Positions 4,182 to 5,274 of a stretch of 5,274 bases of DNA are shown here, piece by piece (position 1 is the first letter of the stretch; each line of letters opens with the position of its first letter). Location of the stretch: positions 1-5,274 of the forward strand of contig CAIXVA010000169.1 of the NCBI GenBank assembly GCA_903922745.1, given 5' to 3'. This stretch comes from an uncultured Actinomycetes bacterium. Lineage in GTDB: Bacteria > Actinomycetota > Actinomycetes > Nanopelagicales > Nanopelagicaceae. A model generated the notes under the pieces. That model worked only from the letters and a program-made list of their open reading frames with translations, ran no database searches and was not told where the DNA came from. A program made the position numbers and the translations under genes.

Positions 4182-5274
4182 TTACCGACAGGGCCTTCCA
4201 GTAATTCCGTCACAAGTGCTGCGATCGGCGAGCGCTCGCTTCGGGTCAAGGTGACGTGGGCAAAGAGCTCGTGGCCCTTCAAGGTTTCAACGACGGCGAC
4301 CACGCCATCGTGGCGACCGACCCGAAGGTTGTCTCGTTGGGCAACATCGTGGGTCAAGATGACCCTGGAGGCTTGGCCGATTCTAGAAAGCACAGTCAGC
4401 AAGACGCCTCGTTCTAGGGACTGGGCCTCGTCAACGATGACAAAGGAGTCGTGCAGCGAACGACCACGGATGTGGGTCAAGGGCAAAACCTCGATCAGCC
4501 CTCTGTCGATAATTTCATCAATCACCGGCTGGCTCACTAGAGCGCCCAAAGTGTCAAAAACCGCCTGGGCCCACGGCGACATTTTTTCGCCTTCAGAACC
4601 TGGCAAGTATCCAAGCTCTTGTCCGCCCACTGGATACAACGGGCGGAAGATAACGACCTTCTTGTGAACACGCTTTTCCATGACCGCTTCAAGTCCGGCA
4701 CATAATGCAAGTGCTGACTTTCCTGTTCCGGCCCGGCCACCAAGTGACACGATTCCAATGGATTCATCCAGAAGAAGATCAAGTGCAATTCGTTGTTCGG
4801 CGCTTCGGCCATGTAATCCAAAAGCTTGGCGATCTCCGCGAACCAACTTCAATCTTTTGTCTGCGGTGACTCGGGCTAGGGCGCTTCCCTTTTCAGAGTG
4901 CAGAACGATTCCGGTGTGGACTGGAAGTTGGTGGGCAGATTCATGATCTGCAAAGTCGCTGGCATATAAATCATCGATCACACTATGGCTGACATTGATC
5001 TCTTCGATTCCGGTCCAGCCGCTATTGGACACTAGTTCGGCCAAGTACTCCTGGGCTTCGACTCCAACAGATGAAGCTTTAACTCGAAGTGGCAGATCCT
5101 TTGTAACAAGGACTACATCTTTGCCATCTGACATGAGGTTTTTTGCGATCGCCAAGATTCTGGAATCATTGGTGCCATCTCGCAAAAAGCCATGAGGCAG
5201 CGTTGAAAGATCGGTGTGGTTGAGTTCGACTGAAAGGGTGCCGCCTTCAGGGGTAATTGTCAGTGCTTTATCAA
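4178..5274 (-). CDS. phoH2: PIN-domain/PhoH-family ATPase (PhoH2 type), 5' end missing
   Basis: PhoH2 proteins join an N-terminal PIN ribonuclease domain to a C-terminal PhoH P-loop ATPase; mycobacterial PhoH2 is reported to be an ATP-dependent RNA-unwinding RNase. The frame stays open to the right edge, giving 364 visible residues, and the upstream codons read [20 protein letters not shown], typical PIN-PhoH sequence. The true start is therefore outside, and the TTG at 5185 is not it. The visible PIN end carries [12 protein letters not shown] and [11 protein letters not shown]. The ATPase has Walker [10 protein letters not shown] (4715-4741), the family block [16 protein letters not shown] and EKMSPW, then [18 protein letters not shown] including Walker B, and ends with [18 protein letters not shown]. 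Every key ATPase motif is intact. The first PIN acidic residues are off the window. It ends against the small cysteine-rich ORF, with overlapping stop codons. Confidence 0.95.
   Translation of the reverse strand, partial: DKALTITPEGGTLSVELNHTDLSTLPHGFLRDGTNDSRILAIAKNLMSDGKDVVLVTKDLPLRVKASSVGVEAQEYLAELVSNSGWTGIEEINVSHSVIDDLYASDFADHESAHQLPVHTGIVLHSEKGSALARVTADKRLKLVRGDRQAFGLHGRSAEQRIALDLLLDESIGIVSLGGRAGTGKSALALCAGLEAVMEKRVHKKVVIFRPLYPVGGQELGYLPGSEGEKMSPWAQAVFDTLGALVSQPVIDEIIDRGLIEVLPLTHIRGRSLHDSFVIVDEAQSLERGVLLTVLSRIGQASRVILTHDVAQRDNLRVGRHDGVVAVVETLKGHELFAHVTLTRSERSPIAALVTELLEGPVGN

Noticed and set aside
4251..4667. 138-codon plus-strand ORF opposite phoH
   Set aside because: It is the antisense shadow of the conserved PhoH ATPase domain, whose motifs are intact on the minus strand.
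1..5274. CRISPR array, insertion sequence, prophage or defence system
   Set aside because: No spaced direct repeats, transposase, terminal inverted repeats or phage or defence domains are visible; apart from the 39-aa ORF every gene is a recognisable core or wall-enzyme gene.

Overview
The window looks like a piece of an actinobacterial chromosome of moderate GC content (roughly 45-50% by eye). The divergent ispH / xseA-xseB arrangement, the actinobacterial-style XseA motif (GHEKDAPLLDLVADYRASTP), the PIN-PhoH2 fusion and the small secreted SLT-type transglycosylase all point to Actinobacteria. The compact layout, tiny intergenic gaps and non-high GC fit a streamlined aquatic lineage such as the Nanopelagicales (acI). 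That placement is an inference, not shown directly.

Layout, left to right. Positions 1-152 hold the N-terminus of ispH on the minus strand; it runs off the left edge. A 25-bp gap separates it from the plus-strand set xseA (178-1380), xseB (1401-1604) and a class I fumarase (1617-3272), with gaps of 20 and 12 bases that suggest one operon. Facing the fumarase, six bases away, is a minus-strand gene for a secreted lytic-transglycosylase-like protein (3279-3875). Its upstream region (3876-4061) contains a strong Shine-Dalgarno, two hairpins and a candidate promoter. A 39-codon cysteine-rich reading frame (4062-4181, plus) follows, then the minus-strand PIN-PhoH gene (4178-5274), whose 5' end lies beyond the right edge.

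How the genes work: XseA and XseB form exonuclease VII. The fumarase and IspH are both [4Fe-4S] hydro-lyase or reductase enzymes of core metabolism (TCA cycle and isoprenoid synthesis). The transglycosylase acts outside the membrane on peptidoglycan, and PhoH2 is a cytoplasmic ATPase/RNase. Most of the window is ordinary core genome.

The most interesting signals are regulatory or small. ispH and xseA each have a TANNNT -10 hexamer exactly 12 to 7 bases before the start codon and no Shine-Dalgarno, so both may be leaderless mRNAs fired back to back from 25 bp. The transglycosylase gene is the opposite: a long structured leader of about 160 nt and a strong Shine-Dalgarno. The 39-aa six-cysteine ORF may be an overlooked zinc-binding protein.
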